Notes under the pieces: generated by a model | Told to the model about the DNA's origin: nothing | The model's database searches: none | The model's input: only the letters and a program-made list of their open reading frames with translations | In this document: piece after piece, positions 41,751 through 50,067 of the stretch | How the letters are laid out: each line of letters starts with the position of its first letter | How positions within the stretch are numbered: position 1 is the stretch's first letter | Made by a program: the position numbers and the translations under genes | From: Anaerolineales bacterium UBA5195 | GTDB lineage: Bacteria; Chloroflexota; Anaerolineae; Anaerolineales; Villigracilaceae | DNA: 64,000 nt | Assembly: GCA_002412925.1 (NCBI GenBank) | Contig: DHVZ01000087.1 | Location: forward strand, 62,001-126,000 | Direction: 5' to 3'

Positions 41751-42665
41751 CTATTCAACCTGGATGCGGTCCACCTGGATCTGCGAGCCGTTGTAATCAG
41801 GTATATCACGGATCAATGTGCCATAAAGATGAACGATCTTGCCGCTCTCGCGTAGCGCCTCGATCTGGGACTTTACTGCTGGTTCCATTGAATCGATGCC
41901 AAAGTAGAGCATCTGCCCCAAATCCTGCCGCACGAAGTAGTCATCAAACTGCGCGCCGGTGCGCTGCGTACTCTTGATGACGCCCCACCAGTCAGATATC
42001 TCTTCTGTGGTGCCTGAGTCTTGTTCTTCAACCTCGATGCGGTTCACCTGAATCTGCGAGCCGTTGTAGTCAGGAACATTACTGAATAATGTGCCGTAAA
42101 GATGAACGATCTTGCCACTCTCGCGCAGGGCCTTGATCTGTGCCTGTACGGCCGGGTCCATGGAATCGATGCCAAAGTAGATTATCTGCCCCAGGTCCTG
42201 CCGCTCGAAGTAGTCATCATACTGCGCGCCGGACCCCGTCTTCCTGATGACGCCCCACCAGTCAAATATCTCTTCTGTGGTACCAGGTGGCATGTAACCG
42301 CCACTACCAATTATTTCTGTGCCACCACTTCCTCCTGGGCCACCACCACTTGCTTCTGTAGTTGCTTCAACGATCATGTCAGGTGTTGGGCTTTTTTGTG
42401 CTGCCGGGCCACACTCTCCCCGGAAATAAGCCCACTCGTCACAGGTTTTGCCATCCGGAAAAACACATACTCCGGATTGGCTGCCATCGGAAGCCGTTTG
42501 AATCTCGAGTTTATTCCCATTCTGCTCGCAATAGACCGAGGCAGGATTTGGCATACCAGCCTGAGGCATGTCCGTTGCAGCAGGTTCAGGCATTGCCTGA
42601 GTCTGGGGCGCGGCGCAGGCTGTCAGCGTCATCAAAATGATTACGAATGTAAAGATATTTTTCAT
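41751..42665 (-). CDS. DUF333 lipoprotein with a tandem duplicated domain
   Basis: ATG 42665 follows AAAGGGAAAA. A lipoprotein signal (IFTFVIILMTLTACAAP) leads to a DUF333 motif: ASVYCEQNGNKLEIQ, GVCVFPDGKTCDEWAYFRG with Cys. After a Gly-rich linker come two copies (about 85 residues each) of a unit with DWWGVI, GAQ(Y/F)DDYF, RQDLGQ, YFGIDSM, ALRESGKIVHLYGTL and PDYNGSQIQV. The repeat unit is not a family I can name. The protein is anchored on the outer face of the membrane. Confidence 0.8.
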   Translation of the reverse strand: MKNIFTFVIILMTLTACAAPQTQAMPEPAATDMPQAGMPNPASVYCEQNGNKLEIQTASDGSQSGVCVFPDGKTCDEWAYFRGECGPAAQKSPTPDMIVEATTEASGGGPGGSGGTEIIGSGGYMPPGTTEEIFDWWGVIRKTGSGAQYDDYFERQDLGQIIYFGIDSMDPAVQAQIKALRESGKIVHLYGTLFSNVPDYNGSQIQVNRIEVEEQDSGTTEEISDWWGVIKSTQRTGAQFDDYFVRQDLGQMLYFGIDSMEPAVKSQIEALRESGKIVHLYGTLIRDIPDYNGSQIQVDRIQVE

Positions 42666-42835
42666 TTTTCCCTTTTTCTGTTGTAGAGAGAAAACCACCA
42701 GTCTTGGTGTTTATGGAAACAGTTTATTTTGTGCACCATTTCACACATAGACGCTGGAGAATTAAAAAAGTTCCTTTCTGTAACCACTCAGCCTGGGCGA
42801 ATTTGATGTGTTACTACAAAAGTTGCAAAATTTCC

Positions 42836-43627
42836 CTATTCCCGAGGCATCTTTGGTTTCCATTTGTAAGCTGTCGAATACGCCAGACACCGAAATCCAT
42901 GTTTAGCGAGGATCGGCTGACTGTCGGGGCTGGCATTCACTTGCAAAAAGCGGAACCCGCACTGACTGGCTTCGCGCGCACGTGCCGCCAGCAAGGTGGT
43001 GTAAAAGCCGCGATGGCGGTACTCCTTGAGGGTTGATCCGCCCGACAGAGTGGCGAATGAGGTCGAGAACAGGAAACGAGTCCAGGCGGCGCTGACCACC
43101 CGGCCGTCCTGCCAGATTGCGAAAACGCTGAGGTTAGCAGCCTGGTGTTCTAGGTCAATCTTCATGCCCCTGGCAAGCCCAGACAGATCCTCGTTCCAAA
43201 CTTCGCTCTGCATCCGCATGATCTCATCCACGCCCTCAGGGGTGGTGATGCGCTGAACGATAGAAACATCTCTCGTCCAATATTCCTCCGGCAGGTCGTC
43301 TATGTCCGCCACCATCAGCGCCAAGGGCTCTTTCGCCGTGAAACCATGGGTCAACAACCGCCGCGGTAGGTCCGCGGGTAGGTCGTAGCTATAATATATC
43401 CACTCAAAATCAGTGTTGAGCTCACGGAAGGTATCGATTTGACTTTGAATGGCAACGTCTGCGCTCTCGGCGGTTAAATCCGACCAGCTGATGAAGCTTC
43501 CACCGCTGCCCCCATCCACCGGCGTGTATCGCACCAACTGCGGCAGTACTTGACGCCGCTTGTGCGTTCTTTCGCACTCGCGCCGGACTTCTTTATCAAA
43601 AATGGCCAGTATTTCAGTATTCTCCAT
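42836..43627 (-). CDS. GNAT-family acetyltransferase
   Basis: The 263-residue protein has a C-terminal GNAT domain: FATLSGGSTLKEYRHRGFYT carries the R-x-x-G acetyl-CoA loop and GFRFLQVNASPDSQPILAKH the terminal strand and helix. The N-terminal 120 residues form a second, degenerate unit. The substrate is unknown. It is transcribed like the other island genes but is separated from its neighbours by 80-170 bp. Confidence 0.82.
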   Translation of the reverse strand: MENTEILAIFDKEVRRECERTHKRRQVLPQLVRYTPVDGGSGGSFISWSDLTAESADVAIQSQIDTFRELNTDFEWIYYSYDLPADLPRRLLTHGFTAKEPLALMVADIDDLPEEYWTRDVSIVQRITTPEGVDEIMRMQSEVWNEDLSGLARGMKIDLEHQAANLSVFAIWQDGRVVSAAWTRFLFSTSFATLSGGSTLKEYRHRGFYTTLLAARAREASQCGFRFLQVNASPDSQPILAKHGFRCLAYSTAYKWKPKMPRE

Positions 43628-43709
43628 AGACTTTCCTTGGTTTTTATACCTTTATTCGTGAGTGCTTACATGAAATTCATAGAACAAAGATGCGAGAAAA
43701 GATCAGTCT

Positions 43710-44231
43710 TTAAAACCATGTTCTTTGGCGGTATTCTTTATAAACTTCACCATATAATTTTTCCAAATTCTCATCCTCCAGTTGCCGCCAATATAATATG
43801 TTGCCGATGCCGATAAACCCAACACCCAAGCTGATGACCGCGCCATGGAATATCGCCCACCCCAAAATCCAGAGGATGAATCCTGTATACATGGGATGAC
43901 GGAGTTTGGAAAACAATCCAGTGGTTACCAGGTGGTTTATATTTTCCAAACCTTTCAGTTGAGCGAAAGCACCCACTGCCAGACCCATACCCACTATTAC
44001 TACACCAAGTCCAATCCATCGTACTATGTTAGGGAGGGCGAGACGCCACGAATCCAACCAACCCATGTTGAACCAGCTTATCCACATCAGGCACATCACG
44101 GCAAAGATCATTGCAAAGACAATCGTACTTTTTGGATTCACCTTCCCTGTTTTTTTGAGTAGCTCATAACAGGTGCGGGCTATCAAGCAGCCCAGATAAA
44201 GGCTGAGGGAAAAAAGATAATTAGCGCTCAT
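43710..44231 (-). CDS. Isoprenylcysteine methyltransferase-type membrane protein
   Basis: The 173-residue protein has four or five TM helices and the C-terminal pattern LVTTGLFSKLRHPMYTGFIL followed by DENLEKLYGEVYKEYRQRT. The RHPxY...E...Y motifs match ICMT/PEMT-like methyltransferases that use S-adenosylmethionine at the membrane. The acceptor is unknown. It is a distant paralogue of the next gene upstream. Confidence 0.85.
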   Translation of the reverse strand: MSANYLFSLSLYLGCLIARTCYELLKKTGKVNPKSTIVFAMIFAVMCLMWISWFNMGWLDSWRLALPNIVRWIGLGVVIVGMGLAVGAFAQLKGLENINHLVTTGLFSKLRHPMYTGFILWILGWAIFHGAVISLGVGFIGIGNILYWRQLEDENLEKLYGEVYKEYRQRTWF

Positions 44232-44401
44232 TGATGATCCTTGTTCATGATATTAGATATGGTGAGTTGCCAAATAGTTTATGTTATGCCCTTCGGGATA
44301 TAGGTGGGCGGGCGTGGATTATGTTTGGGATGTAGAAAAACTTGAAGCTAGATATTGGATGCGGACTTTCCACACAAGTGCTGTATGCGGTTAGGCGTAA
44401 T

Positions 44402-44971
44402 CTAATAGATCATTGGAATTAATCTTTTTGTCCGTTTTTGATAATTCAAGTAATCTTCTCCCAGTTGTTCAAGCATAAATCTTTCTTCCACTTTTATTCG
44501 GTAGAGATATCCAAGAGTAACAGGGATCATCATGACTAGAATTGATAACCAATTGGATATTGAAATTGAAATTCCAAAGAAAATAATTAATTGCCCGAGA
44601 TATCCGGGATGTCTGATGAATTTGTACAAGCCTGTTTCAATTATTTTATGGTTTTCCACCTTTGCAACTGAATACGTAAAATATTGGTTCAAAGTCAGGA
44701 TGGAATGAATTCTAATTACAAACCCTATCACTACCAATGCCATACCAATTGCAAAAAAAGTGTTCCAATCATAAATCCTGCCGATTTTCATCGCACCGAT
44801 TGAAAATGACAGGAAATAGCCAAGTGTAATGAGACCATATAACCACCATAAACTGCTTTTATCACCCGAAGTGGCAACCTTGCTTTTATTTCTCTGTCGC
44901 AAATTCATAAAAACTTCAAAAAATCCGTACAAGTATGAGACGGCGATAATACTTATTATTTTTGGTTCCAT
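44402..44971 (-). CDS. Isoprenylcysteine methyltransferase-type membrane protein
   Basis: ATG 44971 follows GGGAGAGAGAACC. The 189-residue protein has about five TM helices and IIETGLYKFIRHPGYLGQLI with a later EERFMLEQLGEDYLNYQKRT, the same motif set as the gene at 43710. The N-terminal 35 residues contain a basic loop (RQRNKSKVATS). It lies just downstream of the broken oxidoreductase. Confidence 0.85.
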   Translation of the reverse strand: MEPKIISIIAVSYLYGFFEVFMNLRQRNKSKVATSGDKSSLWWLYGLITLGYFLSFSIGAMKIGRIYDWNTFFAIGMALVVIGFVIRIHSILTLNQYFTYSVAKVENHKIIETGLYKFIRHPGYLGQLIIFFGISISISNWLSILVMMIPVTLGYLYRIKVEERFMLEQLGEDYLNYQKRTKRLIPMIY

Positions 44972-45034
44972 GGTTCTCTCTCCCATTTCTGTTGGGTCTG
45001 CCCCCACTAATGAGGCAGGTTATCTTCTGCCTTA

Positions 45035-46012
45035 TCACTCCAGTGTGATGACCACTTTTCCCTTGGGATGCACTTTTTCATAATACTGGAAAGCCTCTGC
45101 AGTCTTGCTTAAAGGATAACATCCATCGATCACAGGTACGACCTTTCCAGTTTCAAGGAGTTCTTTCATAAAGATCAAATCCTTTTGGCTTTGCACCAGC
45201 GACGCGACATACGTTTTCTGGTTCCCAGCCTTTGAATTCCGTCATCCCTGGAGCGCAGCCTGGAAGAGTTGAAGCATGGAACCTCCAGCGACGACATAGA
45301 TTCCCTCAGGACTTAATGCGCGCAGGTAATTTGAAATCGGATGATATCCGTTCACAGCCAGGATCAGGTCGTACTGCTGCCCGTTTTGGGTGAAATCCTC
45401 CACCATATAATCGATGACATGATCTGCCCCAAGGGAACGCATCATTTCCAGGTTCCTCGTGCTGCACACCGCGGTGACTTCTGCGCCAAATGCTTTGGCA
45501 ATCTGCACGGCAAAAGTTCCGACACCGCCCGATGCGCCATTAATCAAAACCTTTTGCCCTGCTTGAATGTTGCCGTTGTCGCGCAGACCCTGCAAGGCAG
45601 TCAGCGCCGCTACAGGTACAGCCGCAGCCTGTTCGAACGTGAGGTTGGCAGGTTTCAGTGTGATTGCTTTTTCATTGGCGCAGACATACTCAGCGAAAGT
45701 ACCTCGACCGGTTGCGCTGGGCAAGTACCCAAAAACATCATCGTCTGGCTTAAACTGCTTGACATACCTGCCAATCGCCTCGACCCGCCCGGCAACATCA
45801 GCCCCGAGTATCTTGTTTTTAGGTTGCAGAAAGCCTCCCGGCACTAGGCGGATAAAGACCGGATTTGCTTGCATCATACGCCAGTCACGCGAATTGATGG
45901 AGGCTGCATGAATTTTGATCAGTACTTCATTATCTTGGGGAGCGGGTTTTGCCACCTCCTGGAGCTGAAGAACATCCGGTGAACCGTATTTTGTGCACAC
46001 AATTGCTTTCAT
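45035..46012 (-). pseudogene. Zinc-type alcohol dehydrogenase/quinone oxidoreductase with an in-frame stop
   Basis: From ATG 46012 the frame encodes an MDR-family protein ([40 protein letters not shown]) to QAALQG and TGA at 45242-45244. The same frame then continues RNSKAGNQKTYVASLVQSQK, LIFMKELLETGKVVPVIDG and KGKVVITLE to TGA 45035. The full length of 325 codons equals the family length, so one nonsense change (or a sequencing error) splits it. The ATG overlaps the stop of the paralogue upstream. Confidence 0.85.
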
Positions 46013-46953
46013 GAGTGTTCCTCCAAAGTGATGACGACATTTCCCTTTTTGTGCCCTTTTTCGACATACCCGTGAGCTTCGGCCATCTGTTCCAACGGAT
46101 AGAGTCTATCAATGACCGGTTTTATCTTTCCCGCTTCAACCAGCTCTTTGAGTAAGATTAAATCTTCAATATGTATCTTTGGCGTCCCCTCATCGACTGA
46201 TATGTATTTCCCGGCCGGAGTTAGCGCTTTTTTGTACTGTAGTTTTGAGCTATATCTTTTTCCAACGGCATCAAAGATAAAATCATAAGATTCTACTCTA
46301 TTCGTAAAATCCTCTTTTGTGTAATCGATTACCTTATCGGCTCCCAAAGATTTCACCAATTCTAAATTCGCAGTGCTGCACACCCCGGTAACTTCCGCCC
46401 CATAGTACTTGGCAAGCTGTACCGCAAAAGTACCCACCCCTCCAGAAGCTCCATAGATAAGAACTTTTTGTCCCTTCTGGATATTTCCTTTTCTAATAAA
46501 ATACAATGCTAAAGTTCCTCTGGAAGGGACAGATGCAGCTTCCTCGTAACTTGCATTAGTGGGTTTTATTGCCACCAAACCATCATCAGGCATAAACAAT
46601 CCGTCTTCGCGCATACAAGTGTACTCGGCATAAGCACCAAATTTTCTCCCGGTAAATGCGAAAACCTGGTCGCCTTTTTTAAATCGTTTAATATCTTTGC
46701 CTATTGCTTCAATTTCTCCGGCTAACTCAAGCCCCAATATTGATCTTCTTGGTCTTCTGAAACCAACAAATATTCGCATTGGGATCCAAAGTAATATATT
46801 TACTTTACCACTTCGAACTATACAGTCCGAGACTGTTACTGCTGACGCATGAATCTTTATCAGTACTTCATTATCTTTTGGAGTAGGTTTTTCTACTTCC
46901 TTGATTTGTAGGACTTCCGGCGGTCCGTATTTAGTGCATACAATCGCTTTCAT
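46009..46953 (-). CDS. NAD(P)-dependent alcohol dehydrogenase, MDR family
   Basis: ATG 46953 follows GGAAAGGTACAAAA. The 314-residue protein has the GroES-like N-terminal domain and the nucleotide loop [20 protein letters not shown]. The structural- and catalytic-zinc Cys sets are absent, so it is of the zinc-independent quinone-oxidoreductase type. It ends [12 protein letters not shown], and its stop overlaps the start of a tandem paralogue, which is broken. The substrate is unknown. Confidence 0.88.
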   Translation of the reverse strand: MKAIVCTKYGPPEVLQIKEVEKPTPKDNEVLIKIHASAVTVSDCIVRSGKVNILLWIPMRIFVGFRRPRRSILGLELAGEIEAIGKDIKRFKKGDQVFAFTGRKFGAYAEYTCMREDGLFMPDDGLVAIKPTNASYEEAASVPSRGTLALYFIRKGNIQKGQKVLIYGASGGVGTFAVQLAKYYGAEVTGVCSTANLELVKSLGADKVIDYTKEDFTNRVESYDFIFDAVGKRYSSKLQYKKALTPAGKYISVDEGTPKIHIEDLILLKELVEAGKIKPVIDRLYPLEQMAEAHGYVEKGHKKGNVVITLEEHS

Positions 46954-46990
46954 TTTTGTACCTTTCCTTTTTACTTGATAGTATTCATTT

Positions 46991-47686
46991 TTATTTCTGA
47001 CCATCAGCTGGAGTTGGTTCCTGATCCTTTACACCCTTAATCAAAAGCCACAAAGTAAGAGAGAGTTCCGCAATAAAACTAACCGCCATAAATGGGACCG
47101 ATATTACTTCGTAGCCCGGTAAAAGGAAAAACTGAAAAACACATATCAGAAGACCAAAACCATCAACGATCAACAGTAAGCCCAAGATTTTTGGAAGAAA
47201 GCCCGACTTGAAAACCAGATTACCAAGAGGAAAGAGCCAGATGCCATAGGGTATCTGGGCGGTAATAGCCCCAGATTTGCGTAAATTGACGAATAACATC
47301 GCTTGCGCTTGCAGCTGATCTGGCTGGAATACTTTCAAATAATCAGCTCCGCTCAGAAGCAGCAGGCTGGCAAATAGATTAAGCGTACTAAAACACCATA
47401 TAGCAAAACCACCCAGGTTTAATAACAGGAACAGTAAAGCCATGTTTTTGTCCACCGGTTTTAATAACACGTACAAATACCAGGCCGCCAAAAGAAAAAA
47501 TACAACTGAGAATAGACTGATTACAAAACCGATACGAAATTGCGATTCATGAGCCATTATGTGATTGACCGTTACTGGGGCATCCACGAATACAAAGTGA
47601 CCAAACATATTTGCAATGATCGAAGTTGCAAAATACATGAAATAGTGGAACCCTGCCATTCTTGCGGTCTTGTTGATTGAATTCAT
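46991..47686 (-). CDS. DUF4386 membrane protein
   Basis: The 231-residue protein has about six TM helices and the DUF4386 hallmarks: [43 protein letters not shown] and [19 protein letters not shown]. The family function is unknown. It is about half identical by eye to the protein at 48845, the other end of this duplicated block. Confidence 0.88.
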   Translation of the reverse strand: MNSINKTARMAGFHYFMYFATSIIANMFGHFVFVDAPVTVNHIMAHESQFRIGFVISLFSVVFFLLAAWYLYVLLKPVDKNMALLFLLLNLGGFAIWCFSTLNLFASLLLLSGADYLKVFQPDQLQAQAMLFVNLRKSGAITAQIPYGIWLFPLGNLVFKSGFLPKILGLLLIVDGFGLLICVFQFFLLPGYEVISVPFMAVSFIAELSLTLWLLIKGVKDQEPTPADGQK

Positions 47687-47716
47687 TTTTTATCTCCTTT
47701 GAATGCGCGCACACAA

Positions 47717-48172
47717 TTAGGCTGACCTGTACAGCCTTTTGTAAAGATAGCCAATACCTATTCCAAGAGCAAGAAACCTTGGCACGTTCATGCCTGTGTC
47801 AATCAAAAGGTAGACAGAGGCATTGTTTGGATCAACAAGAGTTGAAAGGAATTCGATCATGAACATGGCGACAAAGCTAAGGATCAATGCCTTTAAGATG
47901 GGATTTTTTGTTGGAATCCTATCAAAGAAACGAAGCAGGAAATAACTGACGCAGCATCCGATCATCAGACCGCCAACCAAAGCTTCAACAAGAGCCAGTG
48001 GAATATATGAAATCGAGAAAGCAGCTCTATACTCCGCAGCGATGGGAGACACTGAGATTGCGAAGTCAGTTATCCAGAAAGCTGCGCCTCCCGCTCCATC
48101 TAACTTAAGCAGTTTCTTGTAGAACTCACGTGATGTCTGCCGCTTGGTTCGAGCTGTGGCCTGGGTTTCCAT
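47717..48172 (-). CDS. Small four-TM membrane protein, copy 2
   Basis: ATG 48172 follows AGGTGGACAACC and lies 10 bp after the stop of copy 1. The 151-residue product shares ISxxPIAAEYRxAFS, CCVSYFLLRFFDRIPTKNPI and LGIGIGYLYKRLYRSA with copy 1 at 48183. No family name is known to me. Confidence 0.8.
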   Translation of the reverse strand: METQATARTKRQTSREFYKKLLKLDGAGGAAFWITDFAISVSPIAAEYRAAFSISYIPLALVEALVGGLMIGCCVSYFLLRFFDRIPTKNPILKALILSFVAMFMIEFLSTLVDPNNASVYLLIDTGMNVPRFLALGIGIGYLYKRLYRSA

Positions 48173-48182
48173 GGTTGTCCAC

Positions 48183-48665
48183 CTATTCCGCCTGAGCAGA
48201 CTTGGAAGCATTTGCGGATGGATCGGATCCTTTGTACAGCCGTCTGTATAGATAGCCAATACCTATTCCAAGAAAGAGAAACCTTGGTGCGTCAAGCAGT
48301 ATGCCGATGAGAAAGTAATGCAAGACATCACGCTGCCCAAGAAAACTATGGGGAACCAGGGTCAGGATTGTGGCAATGACTAGGGCGATGAGGCTTATTA
48401 TCACGGATTTTAGAATTGGATTCTTTGTTGGAATCTTGTCAAAAAAACGAAGCAAAGCATAACTGACGCAGCCTCCGATCATCAAACCAGCAGGCAAAGA
48501 AGCAACCCAAACCGTTTGAATATTCGCTTTTGAAAAGGCAGATCTATACTCAGCTGCGATGGGAAGCAGGGAAATTGCGATGGTAGTTACCCAGAATACT
48601 ACTCCGCCCCCAAGAGTTAGTATGAACAGCTTCTTTGAAAGGCTGGTCGAACCTTTTTTTAACAT
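48183..48665 (-). CDS. Small four-TM membrane protein, copy 1
   Basis: The 160-residue product has four TM helices with LLPIAAEYRSAFSKANI, GGCVSYALLRFFDKIPTKNP and FLGIGIGYLYRRLYKG. Tandem duplication with the gene at 47717 is clear. It lies between two DUF4386 genes. Confidence 0.8.
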   Translation of the reverse strand: MLKKGSTSLSKKLFILTLGGGVVFWVTTIAISLLPIAAEYRSAFSKANIQTVWVASLPAGLMIGGCVSYALLRFFDKIPTKNPILKSVIISLIALVIATILTLVPHSFLGQRDVLHYFLIGILLDAPRFLFLGIGIGYLYRRLYKGSDPSANASKSAQAE

Positions 48666-48844
48666 TTGGCTTTCTCCTTGTGGTGTGTTGTGTCCGCTTT
48701 ATTAGGTCTATTCCACGAGCAAAACATGGTGTTGAGCGGGGAGGAGGTTAGGGAGGATCTTCAGCCCTCCCCTTCCCCCCGATAGTGCAAATCTATGTCA
48801 TGTTCAAGACCTAGTTCGTCGCTGGTCTCGCAACCAGCCTCAAC

Positions 48845-49534
48845 TCATGCTGGTTTTTGATCCTTTGCACCCATGATCAGAAGCCACAACATGAGTGAAA
48901 ATTCCCCAATAAAACCAACCGCAGAACTCAGGTAAAACAGAACTAAGTTGCCCGGGAAAAAGAAGAACTGAATTGGAAACAAAAGCCAGCCAAAACATTC
49001 AACCATCAACACGATGCCCAAAATTCTGGGAAGGAAGCCGGACTTGAAAACAAGATAACCCAGCGGAAAGAGCCAGGCGCTAAAGAATATCTGGGAGACC
49101 CCTGAGAACCCATTTTTGTAGATATACAGGCATGCCATGGACAGGGCTTGCAGTTGATTGGACTGGAATACTTTCAAGTAATCAGCGCCACTCAAAAGAA
49201 GCTGGCTGGCAATTAGAAAAAGATCACTAAAACACCATACGGCGACACCGCCCAGGTTCAATAACAGGAACAGCAAAGCGATGTTCTTATTGACCGGCTT
49301 CAGCAACACGGACAAAGCCCAGGCCGTCAAAAGGAAAAGCAGCGCACCAACCAGATCGACCACAAAGCCGATCCGGAATTGCAACGCAGATGCCATGATG
49401 TTCCTGGCGGTTGTGGCGGCATCTCCCAGGACAATCAGTTTGGAGCGCACCCCCACATCTGCGAAGATGGAAACCACCATGTAAATGAGATACAGGAACC
49501 CTGCCATTCTTGCGGTCTTATTGATTGAATTCAT
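48845..49534 (-). CDS. DUF4386 membrane protein
   Basis: The 229-residue protein starts [20 protein letters not shown] and shares [34 protein letters not shown] and [19 protein letters not shown] with the paralogue at 46991. AAAGGAGATAAAAA precedes the ATG, the same ribosome-binding site as in the paralogue. It is the first gene of the duplicated block. Confidence 0.88.
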   Translation of the reverse strand: MNSINKTARMAGFLYLIYMVVSIFADVGVRSKLIVLGDAATTARNIMASALQFRIGFVVDLVGALLFLLTAWALSVLLKPVNKNIALLFLLLNLGGVAVWCFSDLFLIASQLLLSGADYLKVFQSNQLQALSMACLYIYKNGFSGVSQIFFSAWLFPLGYLVFKSGFLPRILGIVLMVECFGWLLFPIQFFFFPGNLVLFYLSSAVGFIGEFSLMLWLLIMGAKDQKPA

Positions 49535-49590
49535 TTTTTATCTCCTTTTATTGTGATTGATTTTGGCGTAAACAAGATGCTCACGCCAAT

Positions 49591-49887
49591 TTACGATTTG
49601 ACATCTGACACATCTGCCTGGCTTATCCCAAGAGTAGTCGAGGGCCCGGGTTTGACAGGACAGACCGAGACCAATGGCATTCCTAAATCACGCACTTTTT
49701 TGAGCAGGCCATAAAGCGCGGCCTGGTCAACCACCGGGCCGGTTAGAAGAGTATCGCCATCCTCTTCCAGCGTGACGGTCAGGCCTCCAAACCAGTCTGT
49801 CCATTGGCTGTCCAGATGGCCCTTGAGCCTGATCTGATAGATCACGGTTTGACTTGGAGTCGGTTTTGGTTCGAGTTTGTTTGACAT
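49591..49887 (-). CDS. Small protein of unknown function next to the MalT-like regulator
   Basis: ATG 49887 follows AGGTACAAGGTG. The 98-residue product reads VIYQIRLKGHLDSQWTDWFG, LTVTLEEDGDTLLTGPVVDQ and AALYGLLKKVRDLGMPLVSV. The DQAALYGLL-K-RDLG pattern is a recurring small protein beside LuxR regulators in related bacteria, to my recollection; its function is unknown. It lies 180 bp after the regulator and 56 bp before the DUF4386 gene. Confidence 0.75.
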   Translation of the reverse strand: MSNKLEPKPTPSQTVIYQIRLKGHLDSQWTDWFGGLTVTLEEDGDTLLTGPVVDQAALYGLLKKVRDLGMPLVSVCPVKPGPSTTLGISQADVSDVKS

Positions 49888-50067
49888 CACCTTGTACCTT
49901 TTGTGGCCGGTCATTCCAGTCCGTGCCACTTGCTCAAGATCCCGTTCTCTGCACGGGAATGTACAAGGATAATATGCCCCACACAGTGTTAACGAACAGA
50001 CACTTTAGTGTTGGTTATGGGTGTTCTATTTGGTTGTTGAAGGGGAAATGTTGAGGAAAACGGATAC

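Noticed and set aside
41529..41855. Plus-strand frame of 108 codons with PPDNLQPLDHFDGRLHP
   Set aside because: It looks partly protein-like but overlaps the conserved repeat domain of the minus-strand lipoprotein, has no ribosome-binding site and matches no family I know.
45242..45244. TGA as selenocysteine in the oxidoreductase
   Set aside because: The family has no selenocysteine position here, the paralogue has no Cys at the site, and no insertion hairpin is evident downstream.
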